From: Fragum whitleyi
Taxonomy: Eukaryota > Mollusca > Bivalvia > Cardiida > Cardiidae
NCBI GenBank assembly: GCA_948146395.1
Contig: OX411559.1
Location: 30,162,708-30,226,707 of the forward strand
DNA length: 64,000 nt
Reading direction: 5' to 3'
Shown piece by piece: positions 11,088 to 21,289 of this stretch. Within the stretch, counting starts at the first letter, position 1. Every line of letters begins with the position of its first letter. The position numbers were made by a program, and so were the translations under genes. The notes under the pieces are model-generated. The model was not told where the DNA came from, did no database searches, and saw nothing but the letters and a program-made list of their open reading frames with translations.

Positions 11088-11329
11088 TGAGCCTGTGCGT
11101 GACATTTCCAAAAATTAGACATGTGTTAAAGGTACAATAATAGGACAGCCTAGAAAACTCCTACAGTGGAATTAGAATATTGTCTGACTGTCTTAAGATA
11201 CTTTGAGACCTTTTCTATCTACCTTAAACCATAGTGAAGTCTTTGGTCAGACGGAGCGGCTGCACAGGCTGGTCAGAGTCTTTTCATTACGCTCTTTTGA
11301 AATCGTTGGAAATGACACGCACATGCCCA
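11088..11329 (+). mobile_element. Fam-E MITE, copy 1
   Basis: About 242 bp. Left end TGAGCCTGTGCGTGACATTT, right end CGTTGGAAATGACACGCACA (inverted). Inside: GACCTTTTCTATCTAC and TGCACAGGCTGGTCAGAGTC. The same order is at 32287-32530 and 63111-63349. Non-coding, although a 99-residue frame crosses it into copy A3. Confidence 0.75.
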
Positions 11330-11455
11330 TTTCTGTATACATGTTTGAAAGTTTCATAGAAACGAAGCACCAATTACAAAAATATAAGTTTATATTCAAA
11401 ACCAGGTCCAGCGAATTTTCCAACGTCGAAATTTCAGAAGACGTCAAAATAGTTA

Positions 11456-11848
11456 CAGTTAATAAGATGAATAATTTTGGAATGATTTTGAAAAAAAATT
11501 AAATGAGTGGGAGGAGCAAGTTTTGAGTGAAATTCAAAGCAGGTAATCTTATATCGCTTATTTTGTTCAAGCTGAACAAAATTAACGTTATGATATACCT
11601 CCCTTTAATAAAATATACGTTCGAAGACCAATCAGACACTTTAAAATCTACACACGCCAAAAAAGAAGAATAATTCGACCGATTTGAATTAAATGTTTAT
11701 CTTCTTTATCAATTTCGAAATGTTTAAACCTTCGAAGCGCTTTTGATTGGTTTGAGAGTGTGTTTGGAGTGAATGAATGGGGCTCTGGGGGAATGATTTA
11801 TAGCGATTTCGGTTGGAATAAGTGTCAATTTCACGATTATTTAACTGA
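11456..11848 (+). mobile_element. Fam-A MITE, copy A3
   Basis: Keeps GATGAATAATTTTGGAATGA, the GTTCAAGCTGAACAAAAT hairpin, and the right end TGTCAATTTCACGATTATTT. The left terminal CATCGTGAAATTG word is gone. Confidence 0.75.
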
Positions 11849-12156
11849 AGGAATTTATCGATACTCCGTTACCAAAGTGACTGTAATTTATGTGAATTAC
11901 AACTACTTAACTTATTTGATAGCCTGTTAATTAAATATAGCTTTATTTGCTTGATATTGGTTAGCAATGAACGTTTACGGACATCCTTGCGAAAATAAAT
12001 TGTTTTATCCAATAATAGTTAAAAGAGAAATTTAAATTTTCCACAAAATTCTGGATAATACATCGGTATTCAGCCGTTCTTGTAAAGTCCTCTTTAGATC
12101 GCTAAATTGTGAACAACGCTAGACTTGAATTAGAAGCATTATTTCAATTACACAAA
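11849..12156. other. Unassigned spacer between two fam-A copies
   Basis: AT-rich, with no feature seen. Confidence 0.4.
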
Positions 12157-12582
12157 GTTAACAACATCGTGAAATTTACAAGTGAATGATTTTGGAATGA
12201 TTTAGGAATGAAATTGAATGAGTGTGTGGTGCGAGTTTTGAGTGAATTTAATGATAGGTAATCCTATATCGCAAATTTTGTTCAGGGTGAACAAAATTAG
12301 CGATATTGATTACTTCCTTTAATAAAAGGATTCATATAGGTTCTATACATATTTTCCTATTTCTTCAAGAACCTGTGAGACGCGAACAATTTGAATTACA
12401 TCAGTGAAATCGCGTTTTCTATATCATTTTTTTTTCAAAACGTCGTTAATTCTATATTTTTTAATTGGTTTGAACGTTTTGAATGGTTTGAGTGAGTGCA
12501 TGGAATGAATGAATGGAGCGCAGAGTGAGCGATTTGGAACGGTTTTGATTGAGGTGAATGTGAATTTCACGGTGTAACTAAC
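12157..12582 (+). mobile_element. Fam-A MITE, copy A4
   Basis: Left end AGTTAACAACATCGTGAAAT, right end GAATTTCACGGTGTAACTAA. The internal hairpin (TTTTGTTCAGGGTGAACAAA) and the TTGAATGGTTTGAGTGAGTG segment are intact. Confidence 0.85.
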
Positions 12583-12825
12583 ATTAGCGGAGATTCAGCA
12601 TTCAAAATGATCAAAAATTGATGATCCATTAAACTGAATTTATATCTCAATACATAGGCGACACCCAGGGGATCGCTCCAGTCAAAAATAGCGCGGTGAG
12701 AGCCGTCAGCGAAATAACAAGGTAAATTGATGAATTTACGAGATATCGTTAATCTACGCGATTCGTCTGACAGAATGGATGCGGTAGGGTTTAGGCTTGA
12801 AACTGTTTCAGTTGCCAATGTTCTT

Positions 12826-13125
12826 CAGTTGAAACATCGTGAAATTGACATTCATCTCAATCAAATACCATTCTAAATCGCTCACTCAGCGATCCTTTCA
12901 TTTATTTCGAAGACTAAATCAAATCTATCAAAAACGCTCCAAAATCGTTAGGAAACATTTCGAAATAGTTTAAGGCGATCAACATTAAATTCAAATCGAT
13001 CAAATTTTTCTTCGATTTTATTGGCTACTCTAGCTGCCCACGGAGAGTCTCAAACAGAAAAGGTCGTATATTTCATTAAAGGGGGGTAATAAATTATTAC
13101 TAAATTCGTCTAAGTTTGATTATCT
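12826..13125 (-). mobile_element. Fam-A MITE, copy A5 (truncated, reversed)
   Basis: Starts CAGTTGAAACATCGTGAAAT and CATTCTAAATCGCTCACTCA, then GTATTTCATTAAAGGGGGGT. It stops near the internal hairpin, just before a reversed SINE begins. It faces A4 across 243 bp. Confidence 0.75.
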
Positions 13126-13129
13126 TCAG

Positions 13130-13370
13130 TCGTTTCGCGAAGGCTGGATCACCTAATAGTGGACTCCTGTTATCGGTTATAATGCGGCGGCTTTAGCACC
13201 GTATAAAGGGTTCCTGGTATCTCTCAAACCAGTACTACTGTTTCATCCTTTTCTGGACTCAAGCTGCTATCCCAGATAGGTCTACGATTATCAAACCATT
13301 GATGAGAGATTAAAAGTTGGAAAAAATGAGTGCCGCCGTAAGACGAGACTTTGGTGCCACGCAAACGATT
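13130..13370 (-). mobile_element. Fam-S SINE, reversed and diverged
   Basis: Minus-strand order is head end GCACTCATTTTTTCC, ATGGTTTGATAATCGTAGAC, CTATCTGGGATAGCAGCTTG, AGGATGAAAC, AGGAACCCTTTATACGGTGC. It matches the body of the complete SINE at 57853-58128. The tRNA-like head is degraded. Confidence 0.65.
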
Positions 13371-13600
13371 TTTTACATCAAATTTTATATATATCTTATA
13401 AGATGAAAGTGAAAATTATCGAAATTGAAAATGCAAGCTTTGAGTATAATGACAAACAAACATTCCTAATAGAATTTCACGAAATCTTTGAATATTTCAT
13501 TTTTATTTAGAAATGAAAGTCGATTTTGAAAAGATTTCTGGAAATCTGAAGATCTTCTAAACCTTCAAGAACGAACGGTTTCGAAATAAGGCTAAATCTG

Positions 13601-13879
13601 ATTTGTTTGCTGGAATGGAGTTTAACGCCGCTTTCAACAATATCTTCGATAAATCGCTGGGTCTGGGGCACCTAACAATGGATTCCTGGTATTTTTCGCA
13701 CCAGTTACATTACCATTGTAAAATATCCTAGCCCCAAGCTGCTATCCAACTTAGGCCTACGATTATCAATCGATTGGTGGGAGACAAATTGTCGAAAAAG
13801 TTGAGTGCGGCCGTCCGGGATCGAACCCGTGACCTCGTGATGGGGAAGCCGACGCGCTACCAAATGTGCAATGACGGCG
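13601..13879 (-). mobile_element. Fam-S SINE, complete, reversed
   Basis: On the minus strand it opens with a tRNA-like head: box A around TTTGGTAGCGCGTCGGC and box B GGGTTCGATCCC. A body with GATAATCGTAGGCC and ACCAGG...ATCCATTGTTAGGTGCCC follows, then the 3' word TTGTTGAAAGCGGCGTTAAA. AAATCTG occurs on both flanks (13594-13600 and 13880-13886), a likely target-site duplication of at least 7 bp. Transcription would be from the internal Pol III promoter; mobilisation needs a LINE in trans. Confidence 0.8.
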
Positions 13880-14069
13880 AAATCTGTACACTGCTAGATA
13901 GGAGTGAGCTTTGAAGTATAACTTCCAGTCAAATCAATTATGAACAGTAGGGGGAGAAATTCCTTCTGGATATAAACTAAACTTTTTCAATTACACGTCG
14001 GTCTCTTGACCCAAGGGTCATGAGTTCGATTAAATATAAATATATTTAAACCAAAACAAAATTTATTTT

Positions 14070-14119
14070 GTGGATATTCATTTGAATTCTAGATGATTCA
14101 AATGAATACCCACAAAATA
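14070..14119. repeat. Short perfect hairpin
   Basis: TTTTGTGGATATTCATTTGA and TCAAATGAATACCCACAAAA pair across a small TTCTAGATGA loop. It is not seen elsewhere in the window. Confidence 0.6.
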
Positions 14120-14238
14120 GGATTTCTTTGGGAAATAACTTTTATATCAGTTTTTTTAATGAATCAACAAATTAGGTTCTAAAAGATTCAATCATTGAGA
14201 TCTTTGGGGAACTTTCTTTTAAATTTGGGAGTCCTGGC

Positions 14239-14427
14239 CTATTGGTGCATTATATTTCTTTTGATAATTTTGTTTACATTTAAATACAAGGCTTTTCCTT
14301 GGTTAAAGGTAAAGAACGTCTTTGGTAAGGATATTTTTTTGCCCAACTTAGTAAAGAATTGAAAACTGTCAAGAACTGACTTCAATAATTGTCTTAAGAC
14401 GTTCCCCAGAGGGTCTATCGGACTCAC
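14239..14427 (-). pseudogene. Possible coding remnant, part 2
   Basis: An open minus-strand frame of 62 residues, with an amphipathic, Leu/Phe/Lys-rich look (for example NVLRQLLKSVLDSFQFFTKL at about residues 9-28). It lies on the same strand as the frame at 14623-14895. The fam-I MITE at 14432-14679 sits between them, so the two may once have been one coding stretch. I do not recognise the protein, and the frame ends in a stop without a donor site. It may be chance. Confidence 0.2.
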
Positions 14428-14431
14428 GTCT

Positions 14432-14679
14432 GGGCCCGAGGTTAGAAAAATTATTTTTTTTCGTTTTTAAATGATAATTTCCAAAATTTAAAATTCTAAT
14501 GATTGAAAATTAAAGGTTATACTAATAAATTGTTATCTAATAAAATGTTATTAATATCTTTCATGTTCACACATTTATATTAGTATCAAAACAAAAACAC
14601 AACTTAAATCTCGAGTTGAAATTTAAGAAATTTTGTGTTGAGACTTAAGAATTGAGAAAAGTTTTATAATCTTGGGCCC
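14432..14679. mobile_element. Fam-I MITE, copy 1
   Basis: Inverted ends GGGCCCGAGGTTAGAAAAA and GAGAAAAGTTTTATAATCTT followed by GGGCCC. 248 bp, AT-rich inside, with no frame. The better-preserved relative is at 53913-54167; a left half is at 42351-42445. Confidence 0.75.
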
Positions 14680-14895
14680 AGATAGGTCCCTACTACTTAT
14701 TTGAGAGTCACAGACTCGCAAAATCTGCTTCTTTTTAAATCCTCTTTTATACTTGTGCATCCACCTCAAATCTCCCATTTTAAAACAAAGGTCTACAAAA
14801 GTCTGGCATGCGACAGACGGTTTATTCTCTAATTTGTCAAAAAGGCCTACGTAAGAAGGCATATCATTCATCATTTTTTCTCTGAAAATTTTCAC
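14623..14895 (-). pseudogene. Possible coding remnant, part 1
   Basis: A 90-residue minus-strand frame; its last 19 or so residues run into the fam-I MITE. The MITE-free part includes SVACQTFVDLCFKMGDLRWM (about residues 27-46), which has the feel of a helical-repeat protein, but I cannot name a family. A TTTTCAG word just inside the frame start (plus-strand positions near 14882-14890) could be a splice acceptor. Together with 14239-14427 it might be a gene piece split by a MITE, or an exon whose intron holds the MITE. Chance remains likely. Confidence 0.22.
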
Positions 14896-15293
14896 GACAT
14901 CTTTTTTTTAGACTGGAAATTTCCCCAGGGTGTCACTCGCAGTTGGAAATAAGTTTATTGTATTATTGATAGCTTTTTTAGACTGAAAACTGAAACCAGT
15001 TTTATATAAAGGCATTAAGTTTTCCCATTTAAAGCATTAATGCAAAAGGCGAATGATCAGCATAACATATGAAGTGTGGAACTAATTTTGGTGAAACTAA
15101 GACATTTAGATTTCTTCTTTTATTATTATTAAGAAAAAAAAAGTCTTCGGTTTAAAGAGTTTTACACTTTCGGAAAAATTACATTGTTTTTGCATACGTA
15201 TCGTGGCCGAGTAATTAGGAGGTTAATTTTCTTAACTAGTTTTTTTTATCATTACTCTGCGTAAAAGACATCGGGTACATAATTCTCTTTTAT
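14896..15293. other. Unassigned stretch
   Basis: AT-rich, with no feature recognised. Confidence 0.4.
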
Positions 15294-15607
15294 CTTATAA
15301 CTATACAAATATCTGTGTGATAACAATCCGTATGATATTTTTTATGATATCACATTTATTTTTAGAACAATAATATAATGTGGCTATTTTTAGAAACGTG
15401 CATTTTAGTTAGAAACATCTACGAAAACAAGACAAATAGAGGTTAAAAGATAGATATAATACATACTAAGTGTATTGTATGAAAAAATATCTAACTCTGT
15501 TGTAAGAATTGATAAATGTCTCGGCAGAGCCTCGACAATTATCAATTTTCCCAACCTCGTTAGATATTTTATTTCATACAAAACACTAAGTATGTATTGT
15601 ATATATA
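15294..15607 (-). mobile_element. Fam-K element, copy 2 (inverted)
   Basis: 15294-15456 is the reverse complement of the unique flank in copy 1. 15457-15607 is the palindrome with hinge CGGCAGAGCCTCG. Roughly 80% similar to 7463-7790 by eye. Confidence 0.75.
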
Positions 15608-15626
15608 TATCGGGTCCTAACTATCC

Positions 15627-15672
15627 AAATGTCGTAAACACAACCTAATTCAAACTGTTTTACGACATTTTG
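15627..15672. repeat. Short hairpin shared with 23290-23348
   Basis: AAATGTCGTAAAC ... GTTTTACGACATTT. A similar AAAATGTCGTAT ... ATACGACACTTTT pair occurs at 23295-23343. Confidence 0.5.
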
Positions 15673-16050
15673 GTCGCCGAACTTGAAATACGGGTTTTGG
15701 ATGCAAATGTCGTAGCATCAATGTATACAAAGTGCTAGACTTTCTGTCACACACTTTTCAATGTGTTTACATTATTTAGAGTTTCAAAAGGGAAACAAAT
15801 CAAAACGTCGGTCATGTGTTTCGAATTATCTCCCATATCTATAAAGTTGACCAATAAACTTGAATTTTATTCAGAGCCAGTCATAGAAATTTAAAGTTAT
15901 CTAAAACTTCAAACGTCAACAACCGCAGTCAGTCTAACAAAATGAATTAACGACCTTTCTTTAATCAACATTTTTTCAGGAATTATTATAAAATATTGAA
16001 CTATAATCCACGGCAAAAATCCACTGTATTTTTCAGTCGTAGTGGAGATA
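15673..16050. other. Unassigned stretch
   Basis: No feature seen. Confidence 0.35.
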
Positions 16051-16472
16051 CAGTTAACCGCATCGTGAAATTGACAAGGTGAATGATTTTGGAAGATTAA
16101 GGAATGAAATTGAATTAATGTGTGGAGCGAGTTTTGAGTGAATATAACGGAATGTAATGCTATATCGCAAATTTTGTTCAGTATGAACAAAATTGGCTAT
16201 ATTGATTACCCCCCTTAAATAGAATATGCATACAAGTTCTATACATAGCTTCCCGTTTCTTCAAGAATCAATGAGAAGCTAACAATTTGAATTTTGACAG
16301 TGAAATCTCGATTTTTCTCTATCGAAATTTACATTATTGATTCTATATTTTTCAATGGGTTTGAGCGTTTTTGAGTGGTTTGAGTGAGTGTTTGAAATGA
16401 ATGAATGGAGCGCTGAGTGAGCGATTTAGAATGGTTTTGATTGTGGTGAATGTCAATTTCACGATTTAGCTT
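16051..16472 (+). mobile_element. Fam-A MITE, copy A6
   Basis: Left CAGTTAACCGCATCGTGAAA, internal TTTTGTTCAGTATGAACAAA, right GTGAATGTCAATTTCACGAT. Full-length. Confidence 0.85.
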
Positions 16473-16860
16473 ACTTTTCAATACTACTGACTCTGTGTGA
16501 ACCTACCCGGATACGCAACATCGTTTACCCTGCAATGACCAAAATTGTCTTATCTGCGTAGGTAAAACCCAACAGTTTAATAATTTTGGCAAATTTCCCG
16601 ATTCCGTTGTTAAAATTGTGAATCTTTTACACTAAATTCTGAAATAGGCGAAAAGTCCTACACCCGGCTGGCTTTCAGAGCTTCCAGTGCTTTGATTCCA
16701 ATCTAACTTTACTGTAATAACATATTTCTCTAATCAAGCATTTGATAAAAGGATGAGTCAGGCTGAATCTCTTTTATCTATCCAGGGGGTCAAACTGCAA
16801 TAAAATTCGCGGTAAGTACGGATAGGTATACATCTATTTCTAGCTCATGTATAATCTCTA
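16473..16860. other. Unassigned stretch
   Basis: No feature recognised. Confidence 0.35.
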
Positions 16861-16944
16861 TTTCGTCAGTGTAGTTTTAAAACCTCTGAACTACAGCTTT
16901 TTTTAAAGCTGTAGTTGCGAGGTTTTAAAACTACACTGGCAAAA
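16861..16944. repeat. Fam-Q palindrome, long form
   Basis: GTCAGTGTAGTTTTAAAACC ... GGTTTTAAAACTACACTGGC, with an inner GAACTACAGCTT/AAGCTGTAGTT. Arms are about 35 bp each around a short T-rich loop. The inner core recurs at 19730, 24384 and 26440. Confidence 0.8.
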
Positions 16945-16993
16945 TGCAAATTTTTCGAACCTAAAGGCTGTTTTATTTATTTATTATGTTGTT

Positions 16994-17248
16994 TTGAATA
17001 GGTTTAACGTCGCTTCTAACAGTTTCCAATCATATCGTAAAGGCTTATTCACCTATCCGTTCATTGGGTACTAACACGACATCCTTTCCGAGGCTCAAGA
17101 TGCATTCCCCCTACCCCCACCCACCCCTACCCCCATAGGCTATAAACAGTATTGTGAGGCCAATGTCGAAAATGATGTGTGCCGCCGTCGGGGTTCGAAC
17201 CAGGACTTAATAAGTCTGATGCGCTACCAGCTGTGCTACGATAGCGAT
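16994..17248 (-). mobile_element. Fam-S SINE, diverged, reversed
   Basis: The minus strand has a clear tRNA-like head: GTAGCACAGCTGGTAGCGCA (box A) and TGGTTCGAACCCC (box B). A decayed body follows, then GACGTTAAACC. A C-rich CCCCCACCC tract interrupts the body. Confidence 0.7.
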
Positions 17249-17310
17249 ATTTTTACAGCATCTTTTGTTCTTTCTGTGTATTTTAGTATTTCCAAAACGT
17301 ATTTATTTGA

Positions 17311-17440
17311 GGTAGTGGACCCATAAAAGTTTCGCGACGTTTCGGAAGTAATGAACTTTACCAGTAGGGAACCTCGGTCAACATTGTGAAAGATCATGAG
17401 TGCCAAAATGTTGTGGAACTATTACGGGTCCACAACCTTA
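17311..17440. repeat. Fam-B palindromic MITE, copy 2
   Basis: GGTAGTGGACCCATAAAAGT ... GGAACTATTACGGGTCCACA. About 130 bp, with part of the centre deleted. Confidence 0.8.
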
Positions 17441-18039
17441 AAAACTACATTTACGATATTTGTTCATCATTTGCCAAAACATATTCTGTAAAGTTCAGTG
17501 GGCGTGAATTCCGACAGACATATATGCCAATTTATGTCTTTAAATTGCAACAACGTGTTGGCAGACGAATTTATGGATAATTAAAATACAGGTAAACGAA
17601 CTTTTGTATTACTAGAGTTTTCTAATAAAAGTTCATTTCTGTTACTAAGATATTGCTCCGAAAATAAAGCACGGTGTTCATAAAGTGTTTGTGGTGAGAA
17701 AACAGACTGATATTACAAAATTTTAGACCTGTCCGTCCACATTCAAAGGTTTTTTAAATCATATTTTAAAGGGTCTTAAATTTAAACAAAAACAAAAACA
17801 AACAAAAAAAAAAAAACAACAACGTTCAGTAGGGTAGAAAATATTGTGGAAAAAAAGAAAAAAGTTGCTTGTCAGAAGCAATTTCTTCTTTTTTTCACAA
17901 TGTTTTCTCAATCATAAAGTCACAAGCAGGGATTAAACAGCAAAGAGTTAACTATTAAAAAAGGGAAAATTGGCGAGATCTATGGGAAGAGAGGGATTAG
18001 AAATGAAATATTCAATCTTACACAAATTTCAATATGAAA
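17441..18039. other. Unassigned stretch with A-rich tract
   Basis: Holds an A-rich low-complexity run at about 17785-17822 and a GAAAAAAGTTGCTTGTC... / GAAGCAATTTCTTC mini-hairpin near 17860-17890. No gene. Confidence 0.4.
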
Positions 18040-18200
18040 TTCGATAGTTTTAAACTGTTTCGAAGCATTTCAAACGATTTAGGAGCGTTTTTGACTGATT
18101 AAAGAGAGTGTTTTTGGATGAATGAATGGGAAGCTTAATGACCGATTTAGAATGGTTCTGATCTAATTAGATATAATTTATACGATGAAACTAAATGTAT
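18040..18200 (+). mobile_element. Fam-A MITE, copy A7 (3' third only)
   Basis: GAGCGTTTTTGACTGATTAA, GGATGAATGAATGGGAAGCT and ACGATGAAACTAAATGTA match the right third of the family; the hairpin and left part are absent. Confidence 0.65.
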
Positions 18201-18333
18201 TCGGACAAAACTAATGCTTGAAAAATTTATTGAATCCAACAGAGTTTAAACGGTGTTACACATCTTATATTAGCATATTGTAAAGCATTCTGCGTTTTTA
18301 TTCAACTGACAGGGCGTGGCTTAGCCGTGTCTT

Positions 18334-18494
18334 ATGGTAGTGGACCCGTAATAGTTCCAAAATGTTTCGGAAGAAATGAACTTTAACAGTGATACCAAGG
18401 TTTCCTAATGATTTTCATTAGGAAACCTTGATCAACATTGTAAAAGATCATGATTATCGAAATGATGCAGAACTATTACGGTTCCGCTACCTTA
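18334..18494. repeat. Fam-B palindromic MITE, copy 3
   Basis: Near-complete 161-bp palindrome: GGTAGTGGACCCGTAATAGT, centre CCTAATGATTTTCATTAGG, right GGTTCCGCTACCTTAATT. Confidence 0.85.
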
Positions 18495-18614
18495 ATTAAA
18501 ATGTTTACTTTTCAATATCTGGGTTCTTTAAAAGATTCATGTGAACGCGTGTAAATAATTATATAACCAAAAGGATAAAAATGCTAAACGAAAGCGAACA
18601 AATTGTATCGTTTG

Positions 18615-18681
18615 GTTACCAAGCCCTCGTGACTTCAGCTTGTCCAAACAGAAGTTACGAGGGTTTGGTTGCCAAGTTTCG
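18615..18681. repeat. Short palindrome
   Basis: GGTTACCAAGCCCTCGTGAC pairs with GTTACGAGGGTTTGGTTGCC across a TCAGCTTGTCCAAACAGAA-type loop. It sits directly before the SINE at 18692. Confidence 0.6.
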
Positions 18682-18691
18682 ATTTAAAGAC

Positions 18692-18911
18692 CCGACGGCG
18701 GCACCAATTCTTTCCGACTATTTGTCTCTCACCAATGGGTTGATAATCGTAGACCTATGTAAGATAGCAGCTATGGAAGAATGTGATGGTTGTACTGGTG
18801 AGAGAAATACAGGAATCCATTGTTAGGTGCTCCAACCGCCGAGATATAACTGAAAAAATGTTGAAAATGGCGTTAAACTCCATTGAATCAATCAATCAAT
18901 CAACCAATCAT
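18692..18911 (+). mobile_element. Fam-S SINE without head
   Basis: CGACGGCGGCACCA (end of the head), CACCAATGGGTTGATAATCG, CAGGAATCCATTGTTAGGTG, GCGTTAAACTCCATT, then a (CAAT)n-like tail. The 81- and 68-residue frames here are SINE translations. Confidence 0.75.
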
Positions 18912-19002
18912 TATATGGAAAGTTATAGCCCCTATGTTGTTTGTTCTATTCATAGAGAAATTCTTCAACTCTTAAAACTCAACTCTTGAAACAGTTATAC
19001 TC

Positions 19003-19080
19003 ACGCCGCGATATAACTGAAATAATGTTGAAGGCGGCGTTAAACTCAATTAAGGCATTTTATCAATCAATAAATTCGAT
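19003..19080 (+). mobile_element. Fam-S SINE 3' end
   Basis: CGCCGCGATATAACTGAAAT, GTTGAAGGCGGCGTTAAACT and an ATCAATCAATAAA tail. Only the last 80 bp are present. Confidence 0.65.
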
Positions 19081-19729
19081 TTAAAGAATGTGAACTACCA
19101 AACTGAGCAATTATAAATGAAAACTGATTTACCTTAAACTAAATGCAACGAACCGATACTTAGGCTCGGCCCTGCCAGGGCAATAATCTTGGATTATAGC
19201 ATGACTTAATCATGTTAATAGAAGCATACTAAAAGAAAACAGTGTCGATCCATGTCAGCTTGAGCCAACTCCAAAATCTGAGTAGCAGTAAAAACTTTAG
19301 CGTTCACAGTTAGTTGAACGTATATAAAATGGAAAACAAAAACAAGTTAGGGGTCCAAACTTCAAAATTCAATTTCTCGGCTGGAAATTAATTGTTTATA
19401 TTGTCTGCGTATCCGAACGTTTTATAGTGTATAATTCGAATACGGTATTGTGACTTGTAGTTACAGCACATTTGTATGCAAACGACGGGTCAAAATAGCG
19501 AATTTTACTAATATCTTCTTCCAATTTTATTCATAACAAAGCACAAGCGATTCAACATGGATCACGAGCAGGGAAATTCGTAATCCAACAGCCTAACAAG
19601 ATGCATCATTTTTTTTTCTGCAACAGAAGCTCCATGTACAGTTTGCAAGGGCGTTACTCCAATTACGCAATTTACGCAAGTGCGTAAAAGAAATGATCAT
19701 GTTTTAAAAAATACCGTTGATGAATGATC
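19081..19729. other. Unassigned stretch
   Basis: No gene or repeat family recognised. Confidence 0.4.
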
Positions 19730-19776
19730 ATAACATCGAAACTACAGCTTATTCAAGCTGTAGTTACGATGTTTGA
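19730..19776. repeat. Fam-Q palindrome
   Basis: ATAACATCGAAACTACAGCT and AGCTGTAGTTACGATGTTT pair around TATTC. Confidence 0.8.
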
Positions 19777-19988
19777 TTATTCACAAACGCTCAAATCATA
19801 AAAAGGGAGCGGACGGAGGGCTTTCATCTTTTTTCACAGTCCAAATATCGCCTTTATCCTATACATTCTTTGGTTGTCGCCTTCTGAGTGCGTATGAATT
19901 TCAAAGTCCTAGATATGCCTATGGTTGTATGCTTAAAGGTAAGAAAACCCTAAGACGTGTGGACATTCGGTAAAATGATGCACAAAGA

Positions 19989-20204
19989 TTGTTTCTAGAG
20001 CCTAGAATCGCTTCAACCGGACTGAAACTGTGCACAAGAGGCAATAAGTGTGTATATTGCGGGCTATTGCTGCTGGTAATGGTCATCCCCTTGGTAACTT
20101 GGGAAAAAGCAACATGTTTCAGACAGCTGTACCAAGTAAATCAAGAACGAAGCTCAGACTGCCAGTTTGCGAAATTGCAGAATAGCAGTTGCGACCAGTT
20201 TTGA
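19989..20204 (+). CDS. Candidate exon of a type II membrane protein
   Basis: Unrecognised 71-residue frame with protein-like features. A basic N-terminal tail of about 24 residues precedes a hydrophobic stretch, GLLLLVMVIPLVTW (about residues 25-38), then a polar Cys-containing segment (QVNQERSSDCQFAKLQNSSC). Short basic tail, membrane anchor and stem is the layout of Golgi type II enzymes, but no catalytic part is present and none follows. CAA|GTAAAT at 20133-20141 could be a splice donor ending an exon at 20135. G+C is higher than in the flanks and no repeat family covers it. A chance frame is the main alternative. Confidence 0.22.
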   Translation: MFLEPRIASTGLKLCTRGNKCVYCGLLLLVMVIPLVTWEKATCFRQLYQVNQERSSDCQFAKLQNSSCDQF

Positions 20205-20646
20205 CGAGACGAATCAAATTTCCAGATTGCTCTGAGCAAGGAACCTTGTGAATTTGGCTCACAAATGCTCAGTTCAACTTTGGATTTAACAAAAAACAAA
20301 ATACATATTTGATCCAAATATATGATATCAATTTTTGTTGACTCTGCAGAAAACGTTTTCTTTTTTAGATAGTTTAAAACGAGAATTTCCCGAAAGATCT
20401 TCTCTTTTTTTGCGTGACGCGTCAACGAATCTTAAAATAGATGTAATATATTCCGTGAGAGAGATTGGTTACAGACAAATATAAAGTAAATCGAGTTCAA
20501 TTTCAACATCTTAAGAGAATCTAGCTCTTTGATGTACGTAATTGTTCCTAGCTTGCATGATGTATACAGTCAACAATTTACCCCCTGCATTAAATTGCAG
20601 CATTTCTAATCGATCGAGCCGAAGATATTTTTTGGTAGATGGCAGC

Positions 20647-21041
20647 TCATTCGGAACATCGCTCGGACTTTTCCGTAAACCAGAAAGTACCTCGGACGTA
20701 ATTGTAGGAATTTTGGGCCATTCTTTAGGTAATTCGGATTCTGGTGGTACTAAGGTTTTGAATATCACATTTTTAAAATTCTTTCCGATCGTCTGTGAAG
20801 AACTTTTGGGCATAACATTTTTTGATAACAAAACGCAGAAAAACACTTCGTTTTGTTTTCAAATTGTATTGTGCCCGTTTTTATTCTTTCGTTGATTTTG
20901 TTTTATGAAATGTTATCCTTAGCGGGATCATTGATGTTTGTTACGTGCGAAGTGACGCGTTTTCATGTCTGCGCCCTGATAATTCACGAGGTTTTTTCCG
21001 TAGAATTGCCGAAGGTTCCCGAGTGGATGGTGGCTAGCATG
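20647..21041. repeat. Fam-G-related terminal repeat with diverged interior
   Basis: 20646-20705 matches the left end of fam-G (CATTCGGAACATCGCTCGGA, TTTTCCGTAAACC, ACCTCGGACGTA). A weak inverted match, CCCGAGTGGATGGTGG, lies at 21019-21034, which may be the other end. The interior differs from the two full fam-G copies. Two long overlapping frames (111 and 117 residues) on opposite strands cross the terminal repeat, so I do not call them genes. Confidence 0.45.
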
Positions 21042-21155
21042 AAATGTTGTGGTCGTAATTGTGAGTGAAAGTTGGTTTTATTTCTCAATGAAAACTGATT
21101 TGAGTAACAATCAATATTATAGGTTTTCGAACAAAGTCGTCCGATTAGAAATCTG

Positions 21156-21215
21156 AACTGCGCTCAGGATGACGAAACGGTGTAAATTGTTAGTCAATGT
21201 TACCCCGCGATGATG
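21156..21215. repeat. Fam-P hairpin, left-half remnant
   Basis: CTGCGCTCAGGATGACGAAA, CGGTGTAAATTGTT, GTTACCCCGC. The right arm is absent. Confidence 0.55.
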
Positions 21216-21289
21216 CGATATTTTTTAATGTCACCCAGGCTTGAAACCAAAGGCCATACCACCCTCGCATATTCTTAAGAGGGATTATG

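Noticed and set aside
11203..11502. 99-residue plus-strand ORF
   Set aside because: It crosses from a fam-E MITE into a fam-A MITE.
20511..20895. 111- and 117-residue ORFs on opposite strands
   Set aside because: Both run across a fam-G terminal repeat; the same residues (SLRKWPSDVPN-like) appear wherever that repeat is translated.
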